In this document: positions 1-8,339 of the stretch, one piece after another | Layout of the letters: every line of letters starts with the position of its first letter | Numbering within the stretch: position 1 is the first letter of the stretch | Assembly: GCA_937958185.1 (NCBI GenBank) | Contig: CALFFN010000034.1 | Coordinates: forward strand, 1 to 22,103 | Length of the DNA stretch: 22,103 nt | Origin: an uncultured Neglectibacter sp. | Lineage (GTDB): Bacteria > Bacillota > Clostridia > Oscillospirales > Acutalibacteraceae | Reading direction: 5' to 3' | Notes under the pieces: generated by a model | What the model was told of the DNA's origin: nothing | The model's database searches: none | The model's input: the letters and a program-made list of their open reading frames with translations, nothing else | Made by a program: the position numbers and the translations under genes

Positions 1-148
1 GAACCCTCCAGGTACTGGGCACAAATCACCAACCCGACCGAGATTTTCTATATATTATACTCTTTTCTTTTAGGATTTTCCAGTCCGCAAAAAACGAAAG
101 AATAAAACGGCGGCGGCGGAAAAAACTAGGAAAAAAAGGAGGATCCCC

Positions 149-832
149 ATGGAATTTTTGCAAATATTGGGCACGACCCTGCTGTCCCTGGTGATTTTGT
201 TCCTGCTGACAAAGCTCATGGGCAACAAACAGATTTCCCAACTGACGATGTTTGACTACATCACAGGTATCACCATCGGCTCCATCGCGGCGGAGCTTGC
301 CACAGAGCTGGAAGCTCCCGCCAGACCGGTGGAAGCCATGGTGCTGTACGGATTGATCGCCATACTGATCTCCTTCTGTTCCTCCAAGTCCAACCGAATG
401 CGGGGCTTTTTGGGCGGCAAGCCCATTATCCTTTTGCAAAACGGGGTCCTGGATCGGAAAAAGCTGAAAAAGTCCCGGCTGGATATCAACGAATTCCTGA
501 CCATGGCGCGGCTGGCAGGCTTTTTCGATTTGAGCCAGGTGCAGACCGCCGTTTTCGAGCAGAACGGCAATGTCAGCTTTCTGCCGAAAGCCCAGTACCG
601 CCCGGCGAACCCCAACGACATGAAGCTGCCCGTACAGCCGGAAGAGCTGCTGTGGAACGTGATCGTAGACGGCAACGTGATGGAGCGGGAGCTTCAGCTT
701 GCCGGCAAGGACGCGGTTTGGTTAAAGGAGCAGCTGAAGCAGCAGGGCTTTCACGATTTCAGGGAGGTTTTCCTTGCCACCCTGGATAAAAACGGCGCCC
801 TCACCTGCTTCTCCAAACCGGGAAAGCAATGA
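149..832 (+). CDS. DUF421 domain membrane protein (YetF/YdfS-like)
   Basis: This 227-residue protein matches the DUF421 (YetF-like) family of Gram-positive membrane proteins. The N-terminal third has hydrophobic segments at about residues 5-24, 35-50 and 65-80. The family signature region follows (GKPIILLQNGVLDRKKLKK, about 90-108), then a soluble alpha/beta domain with the typical INEFLTMARLAGFFDLSQV stretch. The length is normal for the family. The start is supported by an AGGAGG ribosome binding site eight bases before the ATG. Members are thought to affect envelope or spore properties in Bacillus, but no biochemical role is established. It is monocistronic and converges on the MATE gene across a shared terminator. 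I saw no convincing -35/-10 pair in the 148 bases upstream, although positions 40-70 are AT-rich. The family assignment is secure; the role is unknown. Confidence 0.9.
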   Translation: MEFLQILGTTLLSLVILFLLTKLMGNKQISQLTMFDYITGITIGSIAAELATELEAPARPVEAMVLYGLIAILISFCSSKSNRMRGFLGGKPIILLQNGVLDRKKLKKSRLDINEFLTMARLAGFFDLSQVQTAVFEQNGNVSFLPKAQYRPANPNDMKLPVQPEELLWNVIVDGNVMERELQLAGKDAVWLKEQLKQQGFHDFREVFLATLDKNGALTCFSKPGKQ

Positions 833-864
833 AACGCCGGAGGGCGGCTTTTGAAGCCCGGCAA

Positions 865-911
865 ACGGTATAAAAAGACGCGGCACAGAATGCCGCGTCT
901 TTTTATACCGT
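865..911. terminator. Bidirectional intrinsic terminator
   Basis: A perfect 21-bp inverted repeat (865-885 with 891-911) closes a 5-base loop, CAGAA. A run of A on the left arm and of T on the right arm lets it work in both directions. It lies between the convergent DUF421 gene and the MATE gene. Confidence 0.92.
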
Positions 912-950
912 CTATCCGGCACGCCCTGCCGGGCGGGAAGTATCTGCTTT

Positions 951-2303
951 TCAGGCAAGGAGCTGGAAACTTTTCCACTTCCCGCTGCGGTAGCGGAGCC
1001 CCAAAAGGACCGCCTTGATGCACCAGTCGCACGCCATGGCAAGGGCAACGCCGATCACGCCCATGTTCAGCCATATCCCGAACACCACGGAGAGAGCTAC
1101 CCTGCAAACGATGGTGGCAAACAGGGAGCAGTACATGGTGTACTTCACGTCCCCCGCCGCCCGCAAGCCGTTGACAAAGGGACCGCCCACCGGGAACACA
1201 AAGGCGTTGAACAGGTTGTGGATCACCACAAGGAGGAACACCAGCTCTTTCGTTTCCGGCGACAGGTCATAGCACAGCAGGACCAGGGGCGTCACAGCCA
1301 GGATCAGGAAATTCCAGACGACGGAGATCACCATGGTCAGCCGGAACAGCTTTTTCATGTAATAATCCGCCGCCTCCACGTCGCCCGCACCCATGCACTG
1401 CCCTACCACTGTGATAAAGGCGGGTCCCAGCGCCGCTCCCACCAGCGCCGCCAGGGACCAAATGCTCTGCGCCACGCCGTTAGCCGCGATCTGACTGGTC
1501 CCAAACAGCGCGATAATGCTGCTCAAAGCCACCTTGGCAAGCTGGAACAAGCCGTTTTCGATGCCATTGGGCACGGCAACGCCCAGCAGGCGCTTCACCA
1601 TACTGCCGTTCCACGCAAAAACCTGCTTCCATGTGATAAACACCTGATTTTTCCGGGAAAAGCACAGGGCAGTCATGACTACGGCGGCAAAGATCCGGGA
1701 GATCGTGGAGGGCCACGCCACACCGGCGACCCCGGCATGAAGCACGAAAATGCCGATGGCATTGCCTGCCACATTGATGGCGTTCATGCCCAGAGAAACC
1801 TTCATGGTGGTCTGGGTCCTGCTCATGCTGCGGTACAGCGCCGCCCCGGCGTTATACAGCGCCAGCGCCGGATAGGAATAGGCGGAAATGCGCAGGTAGA
1901 CCACGGACGCCGCCATAACGTCTGCCTCCGTGCTGCCGAACAGCAGGTGCAAAAGCCAGCGGTTCCCCAGCAGCACCAGCACCATGGATACGATAGAAAA
2001 CAGGAAGGAAAAGGTATACAGCTGGCTTGCCGCCAGATTGCTGTTCTTTTTGTCCCCGCTGCCGATATACTGGCTGACCACCACGGCGCCCCCTGCCGCC
2101 AAAGCGGTGAACAGGTAAATAAAGATAGTGTTGAACATATTCACCAGGGAAACGCCGGATACCGCCGCTTCCCCCGCGTAGCTCACCATCAGCGTATCGG
2201 CGATGCCTACCAGCATTGCCAGGAGCTGCTCGATGAACAGCGGCAGGATCAGCTCCTTCAAATCTCTGTTGGAAAAAATCCTGCGTTCCTCTGAAATCTG
2301 CAT
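951..2303 (-). CDS. MATE family multidrug/cation efflux transporter
   Basis: An integral membrane protein of about 450 residues with roughly twelve hydrophobic segments, arranged as the two homologous bundles of MATE exporters (Na+ or H+ driven efflux of drugs or metabolites). Family marks include LILPLFIEQLLAMLVGIADT near the N-terminus, the ALYNAGAALYRS stretch in the first half and QIAANGVAQSIWSLAALVG in the second. The start chosen is the ATG at 2303, preceded by GGAG at six bases; it matches where family members begin. An ATG at 2342 (463 residues) is possible. The longest open frame, from a TTG at 2423, is excluded because the likely promoter (2401-2429) would start transcription downstream of it. 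A LysR gene lies immediately upstream on the same strand and may regulate it. The substrate cannot be told from the sequence. Confidence 0.9.
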   Translation of the reverse strand: MQISEERRIFSNRDLKELILPLFIEQLLAMLVGIADTLMVSYAGEAAVSGVSLVNMFNTIFIYLFTALAAGGAVVVSQYIGSGDKKNSNLAASQLYTFSFLFSIVSMVLVLLGNRWLLHLLFGSTEADVMAASVVYLRISAYSYPALALYNAGAALYRSMSRTQTTMKVSLGMNAINVAGNAIGIFVLHAGVAGVAWPSTISRIFAAVVMTALCFSRKNQVFITWKQVFAWNGSMVKRLLGVAVPNGIENGLFQLAKVALSSIIALFGTSQIAANGVAQSIWSLAALVGAALGPAFITVVGQCMGAGDVEAADYYMKKLFRLTMVISVVWNFLILAVTPLVLLCYDLSPETKELVFLLVVIHNLFNAFVFPVGGPFVNGLRAAGDVKYTMYCSLFATIVCRVALSVVFGIWLNMGVIGVALAMACDWCIKAVLLGLRYRSGKWKSFQLLA

Positions 2304-2400
2304 TTTCGGCTCCAGTACCATTGCCAAACGGTCTGCCTTCATGCCCCTCACCCCATTACGGAAAAATAGCGCCGACAGGGCCTTTCCTGCCTGCGCTACT

Positions 2401-2429
2401 ATCATACTCCAATTCCAGAACAATGTCTA
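2401..2429 (-). promoter_or_regulatory. Promoter of the MATE gene
   Basis: On the minus strand, TAGACA (2424-2429) and TATGAT (2401-2406) are separated by exactly 17 bases, each one mismatch from the sigma-70/SigA consensus. The predicted transcription start is near 2394. This rules out the TTG start at 2423 and makes the ATG at 2405 unlikely. Confidence 0.7.
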
Positions 2430-2491
2430 ATACTTAATTTTTATAAAGTATCATGCCCAAAAAGCATGGTGAGATAACATGGCTGCGCTGC

Positions 2492-3376
2492 TCATTTCTC
2501 CGGGCGAACCAGCTTCCGCGCCATCTCCAAAAAAGCCCTTACTGCCGGGGACACAGCCCGCTGCTTTTTCCAGACCAGAACCGCCTGCACGGGCAGCTCC
2601 GGTGTAAAGGGGCAAAAGCGCACCTGGCTGCGGTCATAGATATCCACAGCGCCCTCGATGGTGACCGCATATCCCAGCCCATGCTCCACCAGCCGGGCGG
2701 AATTGCGGATCAGATTGTGGGTGACCATCACGTTGCACTGTTCAAAATCCTTGCCGAACCAGCCGGAAAGCTCGCCCTGCACGGAATCCCGGCGGCTGAT
2801 AAACAGGGGCGTGTCCCCCAGGTCGGCAAGGGAAACGCTCTCCTGCCCTGCCAGCGGGTCCTGCGCGGGCAGCAGCACGCCCCAGCGGTCCTTGTCCGGC
2901 AGCCGGAGAAATTCATACTGCTCCAGGTCCACCGGCTCAAGCAGCAGGGCAATGTCCATCAGGCCCAGCTCCAGCCGCTCCTTCATCTGGTCGGCATTGC
3001 CGGAAAGCAGGTCGTACTGCACCGAGGGGTATGCCTGGTGGAATTCCCCCAGCAGCTTTGGAAATATCTCTGCCGCAACCGTTTCGGCGCTGCCGATATA
3101 AATGGTGCCGCTGAGCTCCCCAGGGGCGGAAAGCTCCTGTTCGGTTTTGTCCGCCAGCTCTATCAGCTCCTCCGCCCTCCTGCGCAGCAGTATTCCCGCT
3201 TCTGTCAGACCGATCTTCCGCTTGCCCCGAAGGAACAGAGTAACTCCCAGCTCCTCCTCCAGTTGGGCGAGCTGCCGGGACAGGGTGGGCTGCGTGATAT
3301 GCAGCGCCTCCGCCGCCCGCGTGACGCTTTCCTCCCGCACCACGGCAAGGAAATAGCGCAAAACCCGAAGCTCCAT
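2492..3376 (-). CDS. LysR family transcriptional regulator
   Basis: This 294-residue protein has the standard LysR layout: an N-terminal winged helix-turn-helix (residues 1-60, with VTRAAEALHITQPTLSRQLA as the recognition region), a linker helix, and a periplasmic-binding-protein-like effector domain (about 90-290). The start is clear: GGAGGAA sits seven bases before the ATG. Its effector is unknown. It is transcribed in the same direction as the MATE pump downstream, so it could control that gene, but the pump has its own promoter. Two GGTATTT direct repeats 22 bp apart lie 40-68 bases upstream of its start (3416-3444) and may be an autoregulatory site. Confidence 0.93.
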   Translation of the reverse strand: MELRVLRYFLAVVREESVTRAAEALHITQPTLSRQLAQLEEELGVTLFLRGKRKIGLTEAGILLRRRAEELIELADKTEQELSAPGELSGTIYIGSAETVAAEIFPKLLGEFHQAYPSVQYDLLSGNADQMKERLELGLMDIALLLEPVDLEQYEFLRLPDKDRWGVLLPAQDPLAGQESVSLADLGDTPLFISRRDSVQGELSGWFGKDFEQCNVMVTHNLIRNSARLVEHGLGYAVTIEGAVDIYDRSQVRFCPFTPELPVQAVLVWKKQRAVSPAVRAFLEMARKLVRPEK

Positions 3377-3415
3377 CAGAAGTTCCTCCCCGTATTTTCC
3401 GTTTCTGTATCCTTA

Positions 3416-3444
3416 GGTATTTGAATAGCATTTTTGTGGTATTT
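3416..3444. promoter_or_regulatory. Possible LysR-type binding site (two GGTATTT direct repeats)
   Basis: GGTATTT occurs at 3416-3422 and again at 3438-3444, a 22-bp phase that puts both on one DNA face, just upstream of the LysR coding region. LysR proteins often bind their own promoters, but repeats this short and AT-rich could arise by chance. Confidence 0.25.
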
Positions 3445-3483
3445 CCTATGCTTTATTATGCGGAATTTACCGATTTTGTAAAA

Positions 3484-3505
3484 TAGGAAAATATCTGTTT
3501 TCCTA
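3484..3505 (-). terminator. Terminator overlapping the PHP gene stop codon
   Basis: An 8-bp inverted repeat (3484-3491 with 3498-3505, 6-base loop) is followed on the minus strand by UUUUAC. The TAG stop codon of the PHP gene is the first three bases of the stem. The stem is AU-rich, so the strength is uncertain. Confidence 0.5.
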
Positions 3506-4285
3506 AGCATTTGCAACGCAGATTTCCAGCTCTCGAATTTTGTCACCTACATCTTCAGGACAATGAGCATCGGATGATGTAATGATTTTTACATTTTTCT
3601 TCTTCAAAACATGGAGTAATTTTTTATCCATTCCCAAAGAAGAAGTCCCTGAACATCTTCGAGCCACGCCACTATTCTGATCTGCATACATATTACTATT
3701 GGAAAGCTCTTCTGCTAAACTTTCATAGTAACCCAAGAGTGAAAAGGACGGTCTATGTCCAAATAGCTTTATTGCATCCGGATGACCAATACCATCAAAT
3801 AGTTTACTTTTTGCCAGTGAAATAGAGTCTTCAAAATACCTGCGATATATCGTATCTACATCAATTCCGATCCAGTGTTCCGGCTTATGGTCGAAGGCGA
3901 ATCTATCAACAAAGTGAATGCTGCCTAACAAAAAATCAAACCCTTCATCTTTCGTCATGTCTCCAATAAATGTCTCATGCTCTTTGAAGTAACATATTTC
4001 AAGCCCAAATTTTATCTTAACAGGATATTTTTGATTTCTTACTTTCTTAATAAGTTCACAATATTCCGACATCTTATGCTTTCCTGCACTTCTTCGAAAC
4101 CAATCGTCCACGTATTTACTGTATGCACATACTGAATCATACATAGACGTAAACTCTTCAAATATATAGCAGTGTTCCAGTAATCGAATTTCATCCAGCT
4201 TCATTTCAACTGCCCTGTTTACGAATTGTTCGATCCATTCTAACGAGTAATCCCCACGCTCAATATGAATATGACCATCAATCAT
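3503..4285 (-). CDS. PHP-domain phosphoesterase (histidinol-phosphatase HisK-like)
   Basis: This 260-residue protein belongs to the PHP (polymerase and histidinol phosphatase) metal-dependent phosphoesterase family. Metal-ligand motifs appear in the family order: HIH at residues 5-7, a glutamate in FGLEICYF, a histidine in GSIHFVDR, GHPD in the middle, and SSDAHCPEDVG near the C-terminus. The start is the ATG at 4285, preceded by GGAGG at seven bases; an ATG 21 bases upstream lacks such a site. HisK-type members dephosphorylate histidinol phosphate in histidine synthesis. No other his gene is nearby, so the true substrate may be a different phosphomonoester. The gene is clearly richer in A and T than everything around it and uses A/T-ending codons, which suggests recent acquisition from a low-GC donor. 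Confidence 0.85.
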   Translation of the reverse strand: MIDGHIHIERGDYSLEWIEQFVNRAVEMKLDEIRLLEHCYIFEEFTSMYDSVCAYSKYVDDWFRRSAGKHKMSEYCELIKKVRNQKYPVKIKFGLEICYFKEHETFIGDMTKDEGFDFLLGSIHFVDRFAFDHKPEHWIGIDVDTIYRRYFEDSISLAKSKLFDGIGHPDAIKLFGHRPSFSLLGYYESLAEELSNSNMYADQNSGVARRCSGTSSLGMDKKLLHVLKKKNVKIITSSDAHCPEDVGDKIRELEICVANA

Positions 4286-4326
4286 TTTTACCCTCCATAT
4301 AATCAACGAAATCTCGAATAGCGAAA

Positions 4327-4351
4327 CCGCCGACAGGAAACCTGCCGGCGG
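4327..4351 (-). terminator. Probable terminator of the Na/Pi cotransporter gene
   Basis: An 11-bp stem (4327-4337 with 4341-4351) closes a 3-base loop. The one imperfect position is a G-U pair in the minus-strand RNA but an A-C mismatch in the plus-strand RNA, which supports function on the minus strand. The U tract after it is short (UUUCG), so termination may be weak. Confidence 0.6.
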
Positions 4352-4363
4352 ACTGATTCCTAT

Positions 4364-6181
4364 TTACTGAGCGTCCACAGCCGCAGCAAGGGTCGTCTGT
4401 CCCTCCATCTGCTCCGGCTTATCCGGCGCTGCCGCAGGCTCGGGCAGCCGGTATTTTTCCTGATAAGCCTCAAATGCCTGTGTAAATTCCGCTCCGCCGC
4501 CGGTCTTCACCTCATTCAGATAGCCATGGGTGTCCAGAACGGAATCCTTGATCTGAATGACCGCCACCGCGATATTGGAGCAGTGGTCGGAAACGCGTTC
4601 GTAATTTGTCAGCAGGTCGGAAAGGACAAAGCCCAGCTCGATGGTACAGCGCCCGTCCTGCAAACGCCGGATATGGCGGTTCTTCAGATCCAGCTTCAGA
4701 TCGTCGATGACCTGCTCCAGCGGTTCTACCTTTCCTGCCAGCACGGTGTCCTGCTTTTCAAAGGCTTCCACCGTCAAATCCAGGATATCCACGATCGCCC
4801 GGGTGATGACCACCAGCTCCTGCTGGGCGGTTTCCGAAAAATGCAGCTCCTTGTCGTCCATTTCCTTTGCCGCCCGGAGAATGTTCACGGCATGGTCGCC
4901 GATCCGTTCAAAATCCCCGATGGTATGCAGCAGCTCCGCCGCCTGGTTGCTGTCGGAGCGGGACAGGTTCTTGCTGCTGAGCTTCACCAGATAAGTGCCC
5001 AGCTTGTCCTCATAGAGGTCCATTTCGTTTTCCATCTCGGTGACGGAATCCGCGATCTTGGAATCGTAAGCGTCCAGCAGGCCAATGGCTGCCAGCATGG
5101 AATCCCGCGCCATTTTCGCCATGCGCACCGTCAGGTTCCGGCATTCCACAATGGCAAAGGCGGGAGACATGAGCAGGCGCTCGTCCAAAAGCTCCTCCTT
5201 GGTATTCTTGTCCCGTATGGTGAGCTTCGCCAGCTTTTCCAGCTGCTTGGAAAAGGGCAGCAGGATCAGGGTATTGATGACATTGAACAGAGTATGTACC
5301 ACAGCGATCTCCAAAGCGCCGATGGGGGCGTCTACAAAATCGAAATGGAAAACGGCGTTCAGAAGATAAAATGCGGACAGGCAGATCGCCGTACCCAGCA
5401 CCTTGAAATAAATGCTCACCGCCACCACGCGCTTGGCGTTCTTATTGGCGCCGATACTGGACAACAGCCCTGTGATGCAGGTGCCGATGTTGAGACCCGT
5501 GATAATGGGGATCGCCATGCCGAAGGTGATGCTGCCGGTCATGGACAGGGACTGCAGAATGCCGACGGAAGCCGCCGAGCTTTGAATAATCCCCGTGACC
5601 ACCGTACCCAGCAAAACGCCCATCAGGGGGTTGTTGAACATGACCAGGACGTCCTGGAAGAAAGGCATATCCGCCAGCGGGCTGACGGAGCTGCTCATAA
5701 AGGTCATACCCGTCATCAAAACAGAGAAGCCCAGCAGGATCGTACCGATATCCCGCTTTTTACCCTCCTTGTGCGCCATCACAAGGAAAATGCCGATCAG
5801 CGCCACCAGCGGGGAAAAGGATTCCGGCTTCAGCATGCGCAGGAAAAAGCTTTCGCTTTGAATGCCGGCGGCGCTCAATATCCATGCCGTCAGCGTCGTG
5901 CCGATGCTGGAACCCATGATGACGCCCACGGTCTGGCTCAGCTCCATAATGCCGGAGTTGACCAGACCCACCAGCATGACCGTCATGGCGGAGGAGGACT
6001 GGATGGCAATGGTGATCACCGCGCCCAGCGCCAGGCTTTTCAGCTTGTTGGAGGTCATGGATTTCAGCACGTGCTCCAGCTTGCCTCCCACCATCTTCTC
6101 CAGCCCGGAGGACATTACGTTCATGCCGTACAGAAAAAATGCCAAGCCGCCCAGCAGCGTAAAAATGGAAAAAATATCCAT
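4364..6181 (-). CDS. Na/Pi cotransporter family protein with C-terminal PhoU domain
   Basis: A 605-residue protein of the NptA/YjbB type. The membrane part (about 1-325) has two inverted Na/Pi repeats, each with the hallmark QSS motif: QSSSA at 61-65 and QSSAA at 200-204. The C-terminal part (about 345-560) is helical and PhoU-like, with the GDFERIGDHAVNI and YERVSDHCSNIAVAV repeats. Such proteins move phosphate coupled to sodium, and some act in phosphate export; the direction cannot be read from sequence. The start has AGGGAG nine bases upstream. It is monocistronic, with its own promoter (6267-6296). A second, shorter paralogue lies at 12182-13804 under different control. Confidence 0.92.
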   Translation of the reverse strand: MDIFSIFTLLGGLAFFLYGMNVMSSGLEKMVGGKLEHVLKSMTSNKLKSLALGAVITIAIQSSSAMTVMLVGLVNSGIMELSQTVGVIMGSSIGTTLTAWILSAAGIQSESFFLRMLKPESFSPLVALIGIFLVMAHKEGKKRDIGTILLGFSVLMTGMTFMSSSVSPLADMPFFQDVLVMFNNPLMGVLLGTVVTGIIQSSAASVGILQSLSMTGSITFGMAIPIITGLNIGTCITGLLSSIGANKNAKRVVAVSIYFKVLGTAICLSAFYLLNAVFHFDFVDAPIGALEIAVVHTLFNVINTLILLPFSKQLEKLAKLTIRDKNTKEELLDERLLMSPAFAIVECRNLTVRMAKMARDSMLAAIGLLDAYDSKIADSVTEMENEMDLYEDKLGTYLVKLSSKNLSRSDSNQAAELLHTIGDFERIGDHAVNILRAAKEMDDKELHFSETAQQELVVITRAIVDILDLTVEAFEKQDTVLAGKVEPLEQVIDDLKLDLKNRHIRRLQDGRCTIELGFVLSDLLTNYERVSDHCSNIAVAVIQIKDSVLDTHGYLNEVKTGGGAEFTQAFEAYQEKYRLPEPAAAPDKPEQMEGQTTLAAAVDAQ

Positions 6182-6266
6182 GCGATCTGTCTCCCTAGAA
6201 AGCGCTTCCCTTTTCGCGCCCGTTTTTGATTTCCCTGCAATTTTTCTTTTTTACCTGAATAAATTT

Positions 6267-6296
6267 ATATTAGCATAGGAGAAGGGTAAAGTTCAA
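6267..6296 (-). promoter_or_regulatory. Promoter of the Na/Pi cotransporter gene
   Basis: On the minus strand TTGAAC (6291-6296) and TAATAT (6267-6272) are 18 bases apart in an AT-rich stretch, about 85 bases before the start codon. Confidence 0.55.
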
Positions 6297-6452
6297 CACG
6301 TATTTGCAAAAAAGCAGAATTTTTTCTGCGAAAAATGTGAACTTTTTTTGAAGTCCGAAAAAAGTAACAGTAAAAATATGTGGAAAAGCGTCCCGCTGTC
6401 CTGCGCCGCCGCCCGGATTTCTGACAAATCTCTTTCGGTATCCGGGAATCCC
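6297..6452. other. Intergenic region between divergent genes
   Basis: Together with its flanks this is the 341-base gap between the Na/Pi gene and the membrane-protein gene. It is very AT-rich up to about 6375. A short inverted repeat, GCAGAA/TTCTGC (6314-6329), is present, but no terminator or RNA gene can be supported. A TCCGGGAA copy begins at 6441. Confidence 0.4.
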
Positions 6453-6469
6453 TTGCTTTTTTCCGGGAA
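6441..6469 (+). promoter_or_regulatory. TCCGGGAA direct repeats, possible operator
   Basis: TCCGGGAA occurs at 6441-6448 and 6462-6469, exactly 21 bp apart (two helical turns). The copies bracket the -35 element of the promoter for the gene at 6523, which is where a dimeric regulator could act. No known regulator was matched. Confidence 0.35.
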
Positions 6470-6481
6470 CTGGTGTACATT
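6453..6481 (+). promoter_or_regulatory. Promoter of the membrane-anchored protein gene
   Basis: TTGCTT (6453-6458) and TACATT (6476-6481) are separated by 17 bases, about 40 bases before the start codon. Each element keeps four of six consensus bases. Confidence 0.5.
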
Positions 6482-6522
6482 CTTTCTTATCTCGGAGAAA
6501 GAATGATAGAAGAGGTAACAGT

Positions 6523-8244
6523 ATGGAACAAAAGGAAAAGAAAGAAACAAAGCAAAAGACAGGTAAAAAAGGCTGGAAGGGGCACCTCTGGGCAGTGCTG
6601 CTGACAGTGATCGCTTTCGTGGTATACGATTACACCCAGCTGCCCGCCTACAATATTCAGTCCGGCGAGACGTGGTTCACTGTCTGCGCCGTCCTTGCCC
6701 TGTTCGGCATTTTGGAGCTTATCTTCAATGCCGGGCTGCGCATCGTGCCCACCGACGATCCTGCCAAAATGGTGTTCGGCTCCCACAACGGCGGCTTTGC
6801 CGTCCGTCACACGGGACCCAAACGGACACTGGGGAAATACTTCCTGATCGCCGCCATCGTCATCGCGGCGGCGGGCCTGCTTTGCTCCCTGGCTTCCTCC
6901 ACGGTGTTCCACGCCAAAAGCTACGCGGGCATTGCGGGGGAGATCGAAAGCCGGGACTTCATCGCCGATACCCCCGCTTCCGAGACCATTTCCGATATCG
7001 CCCTGATGGACTCAAACAGCGCAGAGATCATCGGCGCAAGGGCGCTGGGCTCTCTGAGCGAGCTGGTCAGCCAGTTTGAGATCAACCCCCAGTACACCCA
7101 GATCAACCTGAACGGTAGACCCATGAAGGTCACGCCGCTGGAATACGCCGACTTCTTCCGCTGGTGGAGCAACCGTGAAAGCGGTATCCCCGGTTACATC
7201 GCCGTGGACCCGGTAAAGAACACCAGCGAATATGTAAAGCTGCCCCAGCCCATGCGGTACACGGCTTCCGCGCGGTTCGGCAAAAACCTGTACCGCCATC
7301 TGCGCTTCTCCTACCGCACCGCCATATTCGGCAATTCCTATTTTGAGATCGGCGAGGACGGCACCCCCTATTACGTCACCGCCGTGCTGAAAAAGGACAT
7401 TTTCCTCTTCGGCGGCACAGACGTAAAGGGCGCTGTCATTCTGAACGCCTGCACCGGCGAGACCCAGTATTACGATGTGGCGGATATCCCCGCCTGGGTG
7501 GATATCGTGTACGACGGCGATATGCTTGCCCAGCGGTACGACTGGTACGGCGAGCTTTCCGGGGGATATTTCAACTCCCTGTTCGCCAAAAAGGACTGCA
7601 AGCGGGTCACCGATGATTTCGGCTACAAGATGTTCGACGACGACGTATGGGTGTTCACCGGCGTGACAAGCGTCGCCTCCGACCAGTCCAACATCGGCTT
7701 TGTGCTGATGAATTCCCGGACGGCGGAGATCCGCTATTACCCCATTCCCGGCGCGGAGGAATACTCCGTCATGCGCTCGGCGGAGGGCGAGGTGCAGAAC
7801 CTGGGCTACACCGCCTCCTTCCCCTCGGTCATCAACGTGGAGGGGCAGCCCACCTATATCATGGTATTAAAGGATAAAGGCAGCCTTGTCAAGCGGTACG
7901 CCTTGATCCATGTGGAGCGCTACAATATCGTGGTCACCGCCGAGACCCAGCGGGAGGTCATGGCAAAGTACAAAAACGCCCTCATTGAAAACGGCATGAT
8001 CTCCGGCACGTCCGCCGCGGTAAGCGATTCCGACGCCGTGACCGTCACAGTAAAGGATATCAAATACCTGGTGCAGGAGGGCAACTCCTACGCCTATCTG
8101 GTCACAACGAAGAAGGATATCTATAAGGTGGATTGCTCCGCCTTTGAAACCGTGGTGCTGGTAGAGCCCGGCGACCGGGTGCGCCTGACCGCCGTGGAGG
8201 AGGAGACCGGCGTAAACACGGTGCTTTCCTTTGAAATCGCGTAA
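6523..8244 (+). CDS. Membrane-anchored protein of unknown function, large extracytoplasmic domain
   Basis: I do not recognise a characterised family for this 573-residue protein. A short Lys/Glu-rich N-terminus is followed by three likely membrane segments at about residues 22-40, 52-70 and 106-128. The remaining roughly 440 residues are hydrophilic and beta-rich. Within them are repeated modules in which a contents-type phrase is followed by aromatic strands (GAVILNACTGETQYYDVADIP at 304-324 region, FVLMNSRTAEIRYYPIPGA near 398-416). The last 75 residues look like a small beta-barrel. The ATG is preceded by AGAGG at seven bases. The gene stands alone between a promoter and a strong terminator. 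A cell-envelope or extracytoplasmic sensing role is only a guess from topology. Confidence 0.8.
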   Translation: MEQKEKKETKQKTGKKGWKGHLWAVLLTVIAFVVYDYTQLPAYNIQSGETWFTVCAVLALFGILELIFNAGLRIVPTDDPAKMVFGSHNGGFAVRHTGPKRTLGKYFLIAAIVIAAAGLLCSLASSTVFHAKSYAGIAGEIESRDFIADTPASETISDIALMDSNSAEIIGARALGSLSELVSQFEINPQYTQINLNGRPMKVTPLEYADFFRWWSNRESGIPGYIAVDPVKNTSEYVKLPQPMRYTASARFGKNLYRHLRFSYRTAIFGNSYFEIGEDGTPYYVTAVLKKDIFLFGGTDVKGAVILNACTGETQYYDVADIPAWVDIVYDGDMLAQRYDWYGELSGGYFNSLFAKKDCKRVTDDFGYKMFDDDVWVFTGVTSVASDQSNIGFVLMNSRTAEIRYYPIPGAEEYSVMRSAEGEVQNLGYTASFPSVINVEGQPTYIMVLKDKGSLVKRYALIHVERYNIVVTAETQREVMAKYKNALIENGMISGTSAAVSDSDAVTVTVKDIKYLVQEGNSYAYLVTTKKDIYKVDCSAFETVVLVEPGDRVRLTAVEEETGVNTVLSFEIA

Positions 8245-8282
8245 AGCAGTTTTGCTTTATAAATGAAAATGCAGTAAAAAAT

Positions 8283-8325
8283 CCCGCCCCTGAGCTTTTT
8301 CAGCTCAGGGGCGGGGGCTTTTTCT
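8283..8325. terminator. Bidirectional intrinsic terminator
   Basis: A GC-rich 13-bp stem (8283-8295 with 8303-8315) closes a 7-base loop. It is followed by CTTTTTCTTTCTT on the plus strand and by ATTTTTTAC on the minus strand. It serves both the gene ending at 8244 and the convergent XRE gene ending at 8340. Confidence 0.93.
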
Positions 8326-8339
8326 TTCTTATTTCCGTC

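Noticed and set aside
1218..2294. 358-codon open frame on the plus strand
   Set aside because: It is antisense to the MATE transporter, and its composition is that of a shadow frame.
951..2423. TTG start at 2423 for the MATE gene
   Set aside because: It lies upstream of the transcription start predicted from the promoter at 2401-2429, and family members begin near 2303.
4526..6229. 567-codon open frame on the plus strand
   Set aside because: It is antisense to the clear Na/Pi cotransporter. Its translation is rich in His, Gln and Arg with no family resemblance, a typical shadow of a GC-rich gene.
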